From: Tsukamurella spumae
GTDB taxonomy: Bacteria > Actinomycetota > Actinomycetes > Mycobacteriales > Mycobacteriaceae
Direction of reading: 5' to 3'
Length of the DNA: 64,000 nt
Assembly (NCBI RefSeq): GCF_012396015.1
Contig: NZ_JAAXOQ010000015.1
Location: 1-64,000 of the forward strand
The notes beneath the pieces are model-generated. The model had not been told where the DNA came from. It was given only the letters and a program-made list of their open reading frames with translations, and ran no database searches. How positions within the stretch are numbered: the stretch's first letter is position 1; each line of letters opens with the position of its first letter. Below, one piece after another: positions 1 to 10,382 of this stretch. The position numbers and the translations under genes are program-made.

Positions 1-413
1 GGCCCCGGCGCGGCGAGCCCCGGCATCGCGAGGGCCGCGAGCTCCGGCACCGCGCCGACGCCCTCCTCGCTCTGGCCGGGGGACACCGTCGCCGTGGGCG
101 TCGCGACGCCGGGGATCGGGACGCGCACGAGGACCCGGCCGATCCGGTCGAGCGATCCGAGCCGGGTCCACAGGTCGTCGGCGGACCACGGGGCGGCCGG
201 CGAGACCAGCGCCCAGCGGCGCTCGCCCGCGGGGGCCGCGGCCAGCGACGCCCGGGCCTCCCCCAGGTACTCCGCGACCGCCTGGCCGGACTGCGGCCCG
301 AGGCGGTCACCGTCGGGCCGCACGGACGGGTTCGGCGTGGCGGAGCCGAGCCAGAACGCGAGGCCCAGCGCGACCGCCACCAGCGCGACCCAGCCGGTCA
401 GGGACCTGATCAC
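1..413 (-). CDS. Hypothetical membrane-anchored protein (3' part cut by window edge)
   Basis: An open minus-strand frame starts with GTG at 413 and runs off the left end of the window. The start shares bases with the rluD stop (GTGA overlap), so the two genes are translationally coupled. The visible 137 residues begin with a short basic stretch and one hydrophobic segment (about residues 7-22, [15 protein letters not shown]), followed by a soluble region rich in Ala, Pro and Arg with [12 protein letters not shown] do not recognise a family. The layout of one N-terminal membrane helix and an extracytoplasmic tail suggests a small envelope protein. Plus-strand frames over this stretch have poor composition and look like shadows. 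Confidence 0.6.
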   Translation of the reverse strand, partial: MIRSLTGWVALVAVALGLAFWLGSATPNPSVRPDGDRLGPQSGQAVAEYLGEARASLAAAPAGERRWALVSPAAPWSADDLWTRLGSLDRIGRVLVRVPIPGVATPTATVSPGQSEEGVGAVPELAALAMPGLAAPG

Positions 414-1336
414 GCGTCGCGCAGGACGTCCAGGGCGTGCTGCAGGTCGTCCGGGTAGGGCGAGGTGAACTCCACGTACTCCCCCTTGGTGGGGTGCGTG
501 AAGCCCAGCGTGCGGGCGTGCAGCCACTGCCGGTCGAGCCCCAGCTTCTTCGCGAGCACGGGATCGGAGCCGTAGGTCTGGTCGCCGCAGCAGGGGTGGT
601 GCAGCGCCGCGAAGTGCACCCGGATCTGGTGCGTGCGCCCCGTCTCGAGGTGCACGTCGAGCAGCGTCGCGGCCTGGAAGGCCTCGATCGTGTCGTAGTG
701 CGTGATCGAGGGCTTACCGTCCTTGGTGACCGCGAACTTCCAGTCCGAGCTGCGGTGCCGGCCGATCGGGGCGTCGATGGTGCCGGACATCGGGTCGGGA
801 TGGCCCTGCACCAGCGCGTGGTACCGCTTGTCGACGGTGCGCTGCTTGAACGCCCGCTTGAGCACGGTGTACGCGCGCTCGGACACGGCCACCACCATCA
901 CGCCGGAGGTGCCCACGTCGAGGCGGTGCACGATCCCCTGCCGCTCGGGCGCGCCCGAGGTGGAGATCCGGAAGCCGGCGGCGGCGAGGCCGCCGATCAC
1001 CGTCGGACCGGTCCAGCCGACGGAGGCGTGCGCGGCGACGCCCACGGGCTTGTCGACGACGACGATGTCCTCGTCCGAGTAGATGATGTTCATGCCGGGG
1101 ACGGGCTCGGCCACGATCTCCAGCGGCCGCGCGGGCTCGGGCAGGGTCACGTCGAGGAGCGCGCCCGCGCGGAGCTTGTCGGACTTGCCGACGACGGCTC
1201 CGTCGAGCGTGACGGAGCCCTCGGCCACCAGATCGGTGACGACGGTGCGCGAGAGGCCCAGCAGGCGGGCGACGCCCGCGTCCACCCGGAGCCCATCGAG
1301 GCCGTCGGGGACGGGCATGGTGCGGGACTCACGCAT
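410..1336 (-). CDS. rluD: RluD-family 23S rRNA/tRNA pseudouridine synthase
   Basis: This 308-residue protein should isomerise uridine to pseudouridine in RNA, most probably in the large-subunit rRNA. An S4 RNA-binding domain lies at about residues 12-70 and the RluA/RluD catalytic domain follows. The signature HRLDVGTSG places the catalytic aspartate at D140, and RTHQIRVH near the C-terminus is also typical. Length fits the family. Its start overlaps the end of lspA by 8 bp and its stop overlaps the next gene, so the three are probably one transcript. The lspA-rluD order is the same as Rv1539-Rv1540 of M. tuberculosis. The exact RNA target cannot be read from the sequence. Confidence 0.95.
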   Translation of the reverse strand: MRESRTMPVPDGLDGLRVDAGVARLLGLSRTVVTDLVAEGSVTLDGAVVGKSDKLRAGALLDVTLPEPARPLEIVAEPVPGMNIIYSDEDIVVVDKPVGVAAHASVGWTGPTVIGGLAAAGFRISTSGAPERQGIVHRLDVGTSGVMVVAVSERAYTVLKRAFKQRTVDKRYHALVQGHPDPMSGTIDAPIGRHRSSDWKFAVTKDGKPSITHYDTIEAFQAATLLDVHLETGRTHQIRVHFAALHHPCCGDQTYGSDPVLAKKLGLDRQWLHARTLGFTHPTKGEYVEFTSPYPDDLQHALDVLRDA

Positions 1337-1919
1337 CGCGGGTCTCCTCGCTGTGCGCGACCGACTCGGCGGCGGGGTCGCGCTCGGGACGCTTCTGGCC
1401 GAAGCCCTCGTACGGGTCCTTGCCGAACAGGGTCAGCGCGATCAGCAGCACCGCGGCGCAGCTGATCGCCGAATCGGCGGTGTTGAACACCGGGAACCAG
1501 TCGCCGACGGAGAGGAAGTCGATGACGTGGCCGCGGAAGACGCCGGGCGCGCGGAAGATCCGGTCGGAGAGGTTGCCGAGCGCGCCGCCCAGCACCAGCC
1601 CGAGGCCGATGGCCCACGGGATCGAGGTGAGCTTGCCGCCCATCCGCACGATCCACGCCACCACGCACACGGCGATGATCGTCAGGATCCACGTGTAGCC
1701 GGTGGCCATCGAGAAGGCGGCTCCCGGGTTCTTGACGAAGATCAGGCTGAAGGGCCCCAGGACCTCGATCTTCTCGCCGAGGCTCATGTTCCGCACGACC
1801 CAGGTCTTGGCGCCGAGATCGATGAGCAGCACTGCGACCGCGACCACCGCCAACAGGATGCGCGGGTTCCGATACCAGCTCGGCCGTGCGGTTGCGGGAG
1901 AATCCATGCCCTCCATCAT
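1329..1919 (-). CDS. lspA: Lipoprotein signal peptidase (signal peptidase II)
   Basis: An integral membrane aspartyl protease that removes signal peptides from diacylated prolipoproteins. The 196 residues hold four hydrophobic segments. Family motifs are present in order: [10 protein letters not shown] (61-70), GNLSDR (115-120) and FNTADSAI (145-152). The catalytic pair is D119 and D149. The C-terminal 30 residues are charged and disordered, as in mycobacterial homologues. Three in-frame ATGs lie at the start (1919, 1916 and 1907). The last gives a protein beginning MDSPAT and cannot be excluded. It is coupled to rluD and diverges from a lipoprotein gene, a likely substrate. Confidence 0.96.
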   Translation of the reverse strand: MMEGMDSPATARPSWYRNPRILLAVVAVAVLLIDLGAKTWVVRNMSLGEKIEVLGPFSLIFVKNPGAAFSMATGYTWILTIIAVCVVAWIVRMGGKLTSIPWAIGLGLVLGGALGNLSDRIFRAPGVFRGHVIDFLSVGDWFPVFNTADSAISCAAVLLIALTLFGKDPYEGFGQKRPERDPAAESVAHSEETRDA

Positions 1920-1935
1920 CCACTACGGTGGCGGT

Positions 1936-2919
1936 GTGCATGGCAGACGGTTGCGGCTGGTCCCGGTGGTGTTGAGCTCGACGGTGGCGCTGGGCGCCGC
2001 GTTGGCGGGGTGCGGCGGCACCGATTCCGGGGGCGGCGCGGCGTCCTCGTCCGCCGCTGCCGCCCGGCAATCGATCGCCGCGCCGGCCACGACCGCCGGG
2101 TGCACGAACACCCCGCCGACGCTGCCGGGGACCGCAGTCACCGTCGACGTCCCGCAGGCGAGGGTCGTGCTCGGCGGGGCCGGTACGGGCGCACCGAGCG
2201 CGCTGACGGTGCGTCCCACGGCCGTCGCCCGGTACTCGCTGTTCACCAATTCGCTGCAGGTGTCGCAGGTGTCCGGCGAGCAGCCCTCGGGCGGCAACCG
2301 CGACGTGACGCTGCCGATGGTCGTGCAGCCCACGTGCGCCGACCCACTCGATGCCTATGTCTTCTTCGGGGCCCCGACCTCCACCGACCCCGCGACGACC
2401 AAGGCACTCGAGGTGGAGGCCGGCACCGTCGGACGGGTGCGGTTCGCGCCGAACGGCGAGGTGCGATCGTTCGTCATCGCGGCGCCGCCCGGGGTGTCCA
2501 ACGACGCGCAGTCCGCCTTCGAGCAGGCCCTGCTGCAGACCTTCCTGCGCCTCGTCCCGCTCCCCGCCGAACCCGTGGGGATCGGCGCCACCTGGACGGC
2601 GACGAGGACCATCCGCGCCGACAGCAACCTCACCCAGACCATGACCGTGACGCTGGGCGGCACGCTCGAGCGGCCGGAGCTCAAGGCGAAGGTCGACGAG
2701 TCCCCCGACGATTCGGTGTTCCGCGTGCCCGACAGCGGCACCACGCTGACCGTCGAGAGCTACACCTCCGAGGGCAACGGCACGATGGTGCTCGATCCGG
2801 CCCGGGCGTTCGGCGCGGGCGGCGTGCAGTTGGAGGGCGGCCGGACGCTGGTCGGCGACGATCCCGCGAAGAAGCTGGTCCAGAAGACGGGCAGCGTGTA
2901 CCGCTTCGACCCGAAGTAG
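1936..2919 (+). CDS. Predicted secreted lipoprotein of unknown function
   Basis: A lipoprotein of about 327 residues if translation begins at GTG 1936 (VHGRRLRLVP...); an ATG at 1906 in the same frame would overlap lspA. The N-terminus is basic, then hydrophobic, and ends in the lipobox LAGC, followed by a Gly/Ser/Ala-rich linker, so the mature protein is predicted to be anchored in the membrane facing outward. The rest is a mixed alpha/beta domain with repeated beta-like stretches (LTVRPTAVARYSL, RVRFAPNGEVRSFVIAAPPG), resembling the anonymous DUF-type lipoproteins of mycobacteria. No catalytic motif is visible. It is divergent to lspA and ends 3 bp before the convergent lipoprotein gene. 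Confidence 0.75.
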   Translation: MHGRRLRLVPVVLSSTVALGAALAGCGGTDSGGGAASSSAAAARQSIAAPATTAGCTNTPPTLPGTAVTVDVPQARVVLGGAGTGAPSALTVRPTAVARYSLFTNSLQVSQVSGEQPSGGNRDVTLPMVVQPTCADPLDAYVFFGAPTSTDPATTKALEVEAGTVGRVRFAPNGEVRSFVIAAPPGVSNDAQSAFEQALLQTFLRLVPLPAEPVGIGATWTATRTIRADSNLTQTMTVTLGGTLERPELKAKVDESPDDSVFRVPDSGTTLTVESYTSEGNGTMVLDPARAFGAGGVQLEGGRTLVGDDPAKKLVQKTGSVYRFDPK

Positions 2920-2922
2920 TCG

Positions 2923-3432
2923 TCAGTGGCAGGAGGGCGAGTCGCGCCCGACCTGCGTGATCATCTGGCAGGCGTAGGACTTCTGCAGCTTCCACCGGCC
3001 GTCGTCGAAGACGAGCGTGGCGTAGGCCAGCTGGTTGGTGCCACCCATGAGCACGGAGAACTGGGCCTTCGCGACCCCCGGCTGCTCCAGCACCGGCTTG
3101 CTGATGTGCCAGCTGACGGTGGGATTGTCGGCCCGGAGCTTGACCAGCTCGTCGAACAGCGGGGCGTCCGCGGGCGCGGCACCCTGGACCAGCAGGATCT
3201 TCTGATCCAGCGGCACCTTCGGGTCGATCGCGCGGGAGAGCATCTCCTCCAGCTGCTGGGTCGACGGTGCGCGGTCCGGCGTGCTCGACGGTGCCTCGGT
3301 CACCTCGACCGAGGCGACCGACGGTCCGCTCGACCGCGATTCGGTGTTCTGCCCTCCGCACGCACCGCAGGCCAGGCCCACGAGTACCGCGACGGGGGCC
3401 ATGAGGACCCGTTCGCGCATCGAGAAGTTCAC
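2923..3432 (-). CDS. MTB12/CFP2-like low-molecular-weight lipoprotein
   Basis: A 169-residue protein with a signal sequence ending in the lipobox CGAC, a Ser/Thr-rich linker, then one compact domain. The sequence DPKVPLDQKILLVQGA and the C-terminal FDDGRWKLQKSYACQMI follow the pattern of the low-molecular-weight antigen MTB12 family (Rv2376c), whose members are secreted or cell-wall-associated and functionally uncharacterised. Two cysteines in the C-terminal part could form a disulfide. The gene is convergent with the preceding lipoprotein and divergent from the asparaginase gene. The family call comes from recall of motif pattern, not a search. Confidence 0.7.
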   Translation of the reverse strand: MNFSMRERVLMAPVAVLVGLACGACGGQNTESRSSGPSVASVEVTEAPSSTPDRAPSTQQLEEMLSRAIDPKVPLDQKILLVQGAAPADAPLFDELVKLRADNPTVSWHISKPVLEQPGVAKAQFSVLMGGTNQLAYATLVFDDGRWKLQKSYACQMITQVGRDSPSCH

Positions 3433-3523
3433 CTCCGTTCGGCCGCTGCTTCGCCGCCTCCACTATGCCAAACGATGCGCGGTCCGGCGCCGCGCCCTGC
3501 GCGGAGCGTGCAATGCTGCAGGC

Positions 3524-4468
3524 ATGCCTGACGTGATCGTGCTCGCCACGGGCGGCACCATCGCCAGCCGCCACGACGACTCCGGCGCCGCGGTCGCCGC
3601 CGACTCCGGTGCGGACCTGCTCTCCTCCGTGGGGCGGATCGCGGGCGTCACGGTGACGGTGCGCGACGTGGTCCGCGCCGACTCCTCGGCGCTGACGCTG
3701 GAACAGCTCGACGCCATCCGCGCGGGCGTCGCGGACGCGCTGGCCTCGCCCGACGTGGCCGGGGTCGTGGTGACCCACGGCACCGACACCATGGAGGAGA
3801 CTTCCCTCCTGGTCGACCTCGCGCACGCGGACCCGCGGCCCGTGGTCTTCACGGGCGCACAGCACCCGGCGGACTCGCCGGACGCCGACGGTCCGTCGAA
3901 CCTCGCGGGCGCGATCGCCGTGGCCGCCGACCCCGCCTACCGCGGCCTCGGGGTGCTGCTGTCCTTCGCCGGTCAGGTGCAGACGGTGCGCGGTCTCGCC
4001 AAGGTCTCGACGACGGCGCCCCAGCCCTTCTCCGGCGGCCTGCCCGTCGCGGAGCTGGCCGGGTCCGCGCCGCACCGACTGCTGGCCCGGAGCGCGCCGA
4101 TCGCGGACGTGCGGGTCGACGTCGTCGCCTCCTATCCGGGCGCCGATGGTGCCCTGGTCGACGCGGCGGTCGACGCGGGCGCCCGGGGGATCGTGCTGGT
4201 GGGCACGGGCAGCGGCAACACGACGGTGGCACTCGCCGATGCCGTGCGTCGCGCGCTCGACGCCGGGGTCGTCGTGGTGGTGTCGACCAGGATCGTCGCC
4301 GGCCCCCTCGACGCGGCGTACGGCGGCGGTGGCGGCGCGGCGGACCTGGTGGCGGCCGGCGCGATCCTCTCCCGGCGGTTGCGACCGGGCCAGGCCCGGA
4401 TCGTGTTGCTCGCCCTGCTCGCGAGCGGCGTGGCGCCGCGGTGGATCGAGGCGTACCTGGGGCGGTAG
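3524..4468 (+). CDS. ansA: L-asparaginase (type I/II family)
   Basis: Hydrolyses L-asparagine to aspartate and ammonia. ATG 3524 gives 314 residues, the usual family length; upstream in-frame codons overlap the divergent lipoprotein promoter and have no homology. Both signature regions are present: ATGGTIAS (residues 8-15, nucleophilic T12) and THGTDTMEET (84-93, with the T87/D88 pair). No signal peptide is seen, so the enzyme should be cytoplasmic, supporting nitrogen supply. In M. tuberculosis ansA lies in the same lspA-ansA-dinX-ileS neighbourhood. Here the glutarate pair, ABC transporter and HNH gene sit between ansA and dinB. Confidence 0.95.
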   Translation: MPDVIVLATGGTIASRHDDSGAAVAADSGADLLSSVGRIAGVTVTVRDVVRADSSALTLEQLDAIRAGVADALASPDVAGVVVTHGTDTMEETSLLVDLAHADPRPVVFTGAQHPADSPDADGPSNLAGAIAVAADPAYRGLGVLLSFAGQVQTVRGLAKVSTTAPQPFSGGLPVAELAGSAPHRLLARSAPIADVRVDVVASYPGADGALVDAAVDAGARGIVLVGTGSGNTTVALADAVRRALDAGVVVVVSTRIVAGPLDAAYGGGGGAADLVAAGAILSRRLRPGQARIVLLALLASGVAPRWIEAYLGR

Positions 4469-4498
4469 CGGGCACCGTCCGCACCCGCCACCGTGCGA

Positions 4499-5671
4499 TC
4501 AGCGGAAGGCCGGGATCCCGGTCATCGTCTGGCCGATGACGAGGGTGTGCATCTCGACGGTGCCCTCGTAGGTGAGCACGGACTCCAGGTTGTTCATGTG
4601 CCGGATGACCGGGAACTCCAGGGAGATGCCGTTGGCGCCCAGGATCGTTCGCGCGGTGCGGCAGATCTCCAGGGCCTCGCGGACATTGTTCAGCTTGCCG
4701 AGGCTGACCTGCGACGGGTGCAGCGTGCCCGCGTCCTTGCGCCGGCCCAGGTGCAGCGCCAGGAGCAGCCCCTTCGTGTACTCGAGATTCATGTCCGCCA
4801 GCTTCTGCTGCGTCAGCTGGAATCCCGCGAGCGGGCGGCCGAACTGCTCCCGCTCGATCGAGTAGGTCAACGCGGCCTCCAGGCAGGAGCGCGCCGCGCC
4901 GAGCGCGCCCCAGATGATGCCGTAGCGCGCCTCGTTCAGGCAGCTGAGCGGCCCGCGCAGGCCGCGGACCTCCGGGAAGGCGAAGGCGTTCGGGACGCGG
5001 ACATCGTCGAGGACGAGCTCGCTGGTGACCGAGGCGCGCAGCGAGAGCTTGTGCTTGATCTCGGGCGCGGAGAAGCCCGGTGTGTCCGTCGGGACGACGA
5101 AGCCGCGGATCCCCTCGTCGGTCTGGGCCCAGACGACGGCGACATCGGCGATGGAACCGTTGGTGATCCACATCTTCCGGCCCGTGATCACCCAGTCGTC
5201 GCCGTCGCGGCGGGCCCGGGTGCGCATGTTCGCGGGGTCCGAGCCGTGGTCGGGTTCGGTGAGTCCGAAACAGCCGATCGCCTCGCCGGCCGCCATCCGC
5301 GGCAGCCACTCCTGCTTGATCTCCTCGCTCGCCCAGCGCCAGAGGGCGAACATGGCGAGCGATCCCTGCACCGACACCATGGAGCGCAGCCCGGAGTCCA
5401 CCGCCTCCAGTTCGAGGCAGGCGAGGCCGTAGTGGGTGGCGGACATGCCCGCGCAGCCGTAGCCCTCGAGGTGCATGCCGAGCACGCCCATCGAACCGAG
5501 ATCCCGCATCAGGGCCCGCGGGTCGTCGATCGCGCCCGCCTCGAACCACTCGGCCACGTGCGGCAGGACGCGCTCGGTGCAGGCCCGCCGCACGGACGCG
5601 CGCACGGCCCTCTCGTCGTCGGACAGGAGGTCGTCGATGCCGGCCAGGTCGAGGGGTGCGGGCGTGCTCAT
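4499..5671 (-). CDS. gcdH: Glutaryl-CoA dehydrogenase-like acyl-CoA dehydrogenase
   Basis: FAD-dependent dehydrogenase of 390 residues. Conserved stretches GLRSMVSVQGSLAMF, FGLTEPDHGSDP and TYEGTVEMH match the glutaryl-CoA dehydrogenase subgroup, which oxidises and decarboxylates glutaryl-CoA to crotonyl-CoA; the catalytic base would be E369. The start at 5671 shares one base with the stop of the CoA-transferase gene, so the two are translated as a pair. Pairing with a class III CoA-transferase is the known arrangement for glutarate catabolism (end of lysine/tryptophan degradation), which supports the substrate call. An in-frame extension upstream inside the CoA-transferase gene is a shadow. 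Other short dicarboxyl-CoA substrates remain possible. Confidence 0.88.
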   Translation of the reverse strand: MSTPAPLDLAGIDDLLSDDERAVRASVRRACTERVLPHVAEWFEAGAIDDPRALMRDLGSMGVLGMHLEGYGCAGMSATHYGLACLELEAVDSGLRSMVSVQGSLAMFALWRWASEEIKQEWLPRMAAGEAIGCFGLTEPDHGSDPANMRTRARRDGDDWVITGRKMWITNGSIADVAVVWAQTDEGIRGFVVPTDTPGFSAPEIKHKLSLRASVTSELVLDDVRVPNAFAFPEVRGLRGPLSCLNEARYGIIWGALGAARSCLEAALTYSIEREQFGRPLAGFQLTQQKLADMNLEYTKGLLLALHLGRRKDAGTLHPSQVSLGKLNNVREALEICRTARTILGANGISLEFPVIRHMNNLESVLTYEGTVEMHTLVIGQTMTGIPAFR

Positions 5672-6831
5672 CAGTGGTTCCTGCTCTCGTCGGGGTTCTG
5701 CAGTCGTGCGCGGACGGCGACGTTGTGCTCGCCGAGCGTCGGCGGCCGGCGGTAGTCGGTCACGGGCGTGCGCGAGAAGCCGATCGGGTTGCGCACCTGG
5801 TCTATCGCACCGTCGCCCATCGGGATCCGCGGGGCGAGTCCGAGCCCTTCGGCGAGCGCGAAACCGGACGCGATGTCGCCGACGGTGCCGGCGGGCACCC
5901 CCGCGGCGGTCAGCCGCCGGACCCACTCCTGCGCGTCCTCGGCCGCCAGGCGCTCCTCCAGGGCGCGGACCAGGTCCGCGCGGTACCGCACGCGCTCCGG
6001 GTTGGTCGCGAACCGGGGGTCCCGGGCCAGTCCGGCGGCTCCGACGGCGGCCGCGAGCCGACCGAACTGGCCGTCGTTCCCGCACGCCACGGCGAGCAGT
6101 CCGTCGCGGCAGCGCAGTGTCTCGTAGGGCGTGATCGACGGGTGCGTGTTGCCCAGCCGCGTCGGCGACTCTCCCGTCGCGAGGAAGTTCGCGCCCTGGT
6201 TCGCGAGCGAACCGAGCAGGGAGGACAGGAGATTGACCTCGACGTGTTGCCCGAGCCCCGACCGCTCACGCTCGTACAGGGCGGCGAGGATGCCCGCCAC
6301 GGCGTCCTTCGCGGTGAGCACGTCGACCAGGGCGACGCCGACCTTCATCGGGTCGCCGTCGGGGGCGCCGGTGATGCTCATCAGGCCGCCCACGGCCTGC
6401 ACCAGGAAGTCGTAGCCCGGCAGCGCCGCGCCACCGTCGGACCCGAAACCGGTCACCGAGCAGTAGACGAGGCGAGGGTTGAGCGCCGCGAGCTCGTCGT
6501 AGCCGAATCCCTTGGCGCCGAGGGCCCCGGTGCGGAAGTTCTCGACGAGGACATCGGCGCGGCGGACCAGTTCCCGGGCGGCGGCGCGGTCGTCCGGATC
6601 GTCCAGATCGAACTCGACGCTGCGCTTCGAGCGGTTCGCCGACTCGAAGTACGCGCTCGTCGACGCGGTCCACGGCGGGCCCCACCGGCGCGTGTCGTCC
6701 CCCGCGCCCGGTCGCTCGACCTTGATCACGTCCGCGCCGAGATCGGCCAGCATCACCGTGGCCAGCGGCCCCGCGAGCACACGGCTGAAGTCCGCTACCA
6801 CGATGCCGTCGAGTATCGGTGCCGCTGTCAT
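5671..6831 (-). CDS. CaiB/BaiF (class III) CoA-transferase, probably succinyl-CoA:glutarate type
   Basis: 386 residues of the family III CoA-transferase fold. Characteristic features are the N-terminal VVADFSRVLAGP, GADVIKVERPG, VENFRTG and the acyl-enzyme aspartate in PGYDFLVQA (D141). Enzymes of this family move CoA between carboxylates without free intermediates. Because the next gene, coupled through a one-base overlap, encodes a glutaryl-CoA dehydrogenase, the likely role is activation of glutarate with succinyl-CoA. This is inferred from context; the substrate cannot be read from the sequence. A 68-bp gap separates it from the sugar transporter genes on the same strand, so co-transcription with them is possible. 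Confidence 0.85.
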   Translation of the reverse strand: MTAAPILDGIVVADFSRVLAGPLATVMLADLGADVIKVERPGAGDDTRRWGPPWTASTSAYFESANRSKRSVEFDLDDPDDRAAARELVRRADVLVENFRTGALGAKGFGYDELAALNPRLVYCSVTGFGSDGGAALPGYDFLVQAVGGLMSITGAPDGDPMKVGVALVDVLTAKDAVAGILAALYERERSGLGQHVEVNLLSSLLGSLANQGANFLATGESPTRLGNTHPSITPYETLRCRDGLLAVACGNDGQFGRLAAAVGAAGLARDPRFATNPERVRYRADLVRALEERLAAEDAQEWVRRLTAAGVPAGTVGDIASGFALAEGLGLAPRIPMGDGAIDQVRNPIGFSRTPVTDYRRPPTLGEHNVAVRARLQNPDESRNH

Positions 6832-6899
6832 CGAGTCCCCATGCCTGCACGATATCCCCCGCGGTGTCCGGCTCGGGGCCGGACGTCAGCGGCCGGACG

Positions 6900-7886
6900 T
6901 CAGCGGGCGGCGGACCGTCGAGCGAGGATCGTCTGCAACACGACCACCACGGCGAGGAACCCACCCGACACGACCAACTGCACGGACGTGGTGAGCGAGC
7001 CGATCTGGTTGATCAGGTTCTGGATCACGCCGAGCAGCAGCACGCCCGCCAGGGTCCCGATCATGTTGCCGGCGCCGCCGGCGAGGAGGGTGCCGCCGAT
7101 GACGACCGCCGAGATCACCGTCAGCTCCATGCCCACGCCCACGGTGGGCACGCCCGACGACGAGTACCACGCGCTCAGCGCGCCCGCGAGCCCGGCGCAG
7201 GTTCCGCTGAGCAGGTACACGCCGGCCTGCACGCGAGCGACCGGCACGCCCATCAGCGCGGCGGCGCTCTCCGACCCGCCGACGGCCAGCACCGACTGGC
7301 CCGCGCCCGTCCGGGTGACCGCGATCGCCCCCAGGACGAGGATCAGGACCGCCACCGCGGTCGCGAGCCGGAAGCCGAGCACGGTCTCCTGGCCGAGGGC
7401 GATCGTCAGCCGATCGGTGATGATGGGCGTCTTCCCGCCACCGTCGGTGATGGCGAGGACGATGCCGCGGGCGCCGAGGAGGCCGGCGAGCGTGACGATG
7501 AACGCCGGCATCCGCCCGTAGGCGATGAGAAAGCCCTGGAACAGCCCTATTCCGGCGCACACGATCACCGGCAGCAGCAGCGCCCCGGCGACGCCCCAGC
7601 GAGAGCCGTAGGCGGCCAGGACGCCGCCGAGCGCGAAGACGGATCCGACGGACAGGTCGATGCCGCCGGTCATGATCACGAAGGTCATGCCCACCGCGAT
7701 GATGAGGAGGAAGGACGACTGGATCGCGATGTTCTGGAAGTTGCCGACCGAGGCGAAGGACGCGAACGCGAACGTGCCCACCACGACCACGACGAGCAGG
7801 ACGATGGCAGCGCCGTAGCTCTGCACCGCGGAGGCCAGTCGCGCGGCGCCGCCGCCGCCGGGCCGGACGGATGCCGGTGCGCTCAT
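6900..7886 (-). CDS. Sugar ABC transporter permease (YjfF-like)
   Basis: Second inner-membrane permease of a four-gene sugar importer, 328 residues with about eight to ten hydrophobic segments. The motif MTFVIMTGGIDLSVGSV (around residue 70) and the EAA-like loop SAVVIGGTLLAGGAGN are diagnostic of the RbsC/YtfT/YjfF family. ATG 7886 overlaps the previous permease stop by 4 bp, fixing the start. The open frame continues far upstream, but that part is a shadow of the first permease. As the last of ytfQ-ytfR-ytfT-yjfF-ordered genes it corresponds to E. coli YjfF, part of the galactofuranose importer. The 3' end carries a 14-bp tandem duplication that includes the stop codon. Confidence 0.88.
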   Translation of the reverse strand: MSAPASVRPGGGGAARLASAVQSYGAAIVLLVVVVVGTFAFASFASVGNFQNIAIQSSFLLIIAVGMTFVIMTGGIDLSVGSVFALGGVLAAYGSRWGVAGALLLPVIVCAGIGLFQGFLIAYGRMPAFIVTLAGLLGARGIVLAITDGGGKTPIITDRLTIALGQETVLGFRLATAVAVLILVLGAIAVTRTGAGQSVLAVGGSESAAALMGVPVARVQAGVYLLSGTCAGLAGALSAWYSSSGVPTVGVGMELTVISAVVIGGTLLAGGAGNMIGTLAGVLLLGVIQNLINQIGSLTTSVQLVVSGGFLAVVVVLQTILARRSAAR

Positions 7887-8841
7887 CGGGCCCTCCCCCG
7901 CTGCAGGAACACCGCGATCAGGATGATCGCCGCCTGGGTGAGTTGGGCGTAGGCGTCCGGGACGTCGTGCATGACCAGAGTGGCCGTGATCAGTTGCAGC
8001 AGCAGCGCTCCGGCGATCGTGCCGAGCACCCGCACCCGGCCGCCGGTCAGCGGCGTACCGCCGATGACCACCGCGGTGATCGCGGAGAGCTCGATGAGAT
8101 TGCCGAGCGTCGAGGGAACGGACGCCCCGAGCCGCGCGGTGCTGATCACTCCCGCCACGGCCGCCAGGACCGCCGACACCACGTAGACGGTGAACAACAC
8201 CCGTCGGACCGGGAGACCCGCCAGGCGCGCGGCGGTACGGTTGCCGCCGACCGCAGCGAGTTGCTTGCCGAAGGTCGTCGTGTTGACCAGGACGAACACC
8301 CCCACCGCCAGGACGGCCGCGATCAGGACCGGCACGGGGATCCCGGCGATCGAGCCCTGCCCCAGCCGCAACAGGCCCGGATCCTCGATGGACGTGAGCT
8401 TCTCCCCGGACACGAGCAGGGCGATGCCGCGCCCGGCGACCATGAGCGAGAGCGTCGCGACGATCGCCTGGACGCCGACGAGCGCGACCATGGCGCCGTT
8501 CGCCGCGCCGACGAGGAGGCCGGCGGCGAGTGCGAATCCCACTGCGACAACGGGTCCGTAGCCGATGTAGAGAGGGATCACGGCCGCGGCGAGCGCCATC
8601 ACCGCGCCCACGGACAGGTCGATGCCACCTGTGCCGATCACGATCGCCATGCCGAGCGCGACGAGAAGCACGGGCACCACCTGGATCAGCTGGGTCCGCA
8701 GGTTCCCCGTCGCGAAGAAGGCCGGCGTGAAGATCAGGTTGCCCAGGAGCAGTACGACGATCGCGAGGTACACGCCGTAGCTCTGCAGCCACGGCATGAC
8801 CTTCTCCGCCCCGCGCCGCCGGGAGATCGCGACCGCTGCCG

Positions 8842-8845
<4 letters not shown>
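7883..8845 (-). CDS. Sugar ABC transporter permease (YtfT-like)
   Basis: First of two paired permeases, 320 residues, hydrophobic throughout. It carries the family motif GMAIVIGTGGIDLSVGAVMAL (about residues 64-84) and ITAVVIGGTPLTGGRV. ATG 8845 overlaps the stop of the ATPase gene by 4 bp and its own stop overlaps yjfF by 4 bp, showing strict translational coupling. Two different permeases, rather than one homodimer, are characteristic of the YtfQRT-YjfF subgroup. It should form the membrane channel with the YjfF-like protein and be driven by the double-domain ATPase. Confidence 0.88.
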
Positions 8846-10365
<1,520 letters not shown>

Positions 10366-10382
10366 GCGAATCCGATCTCCGG

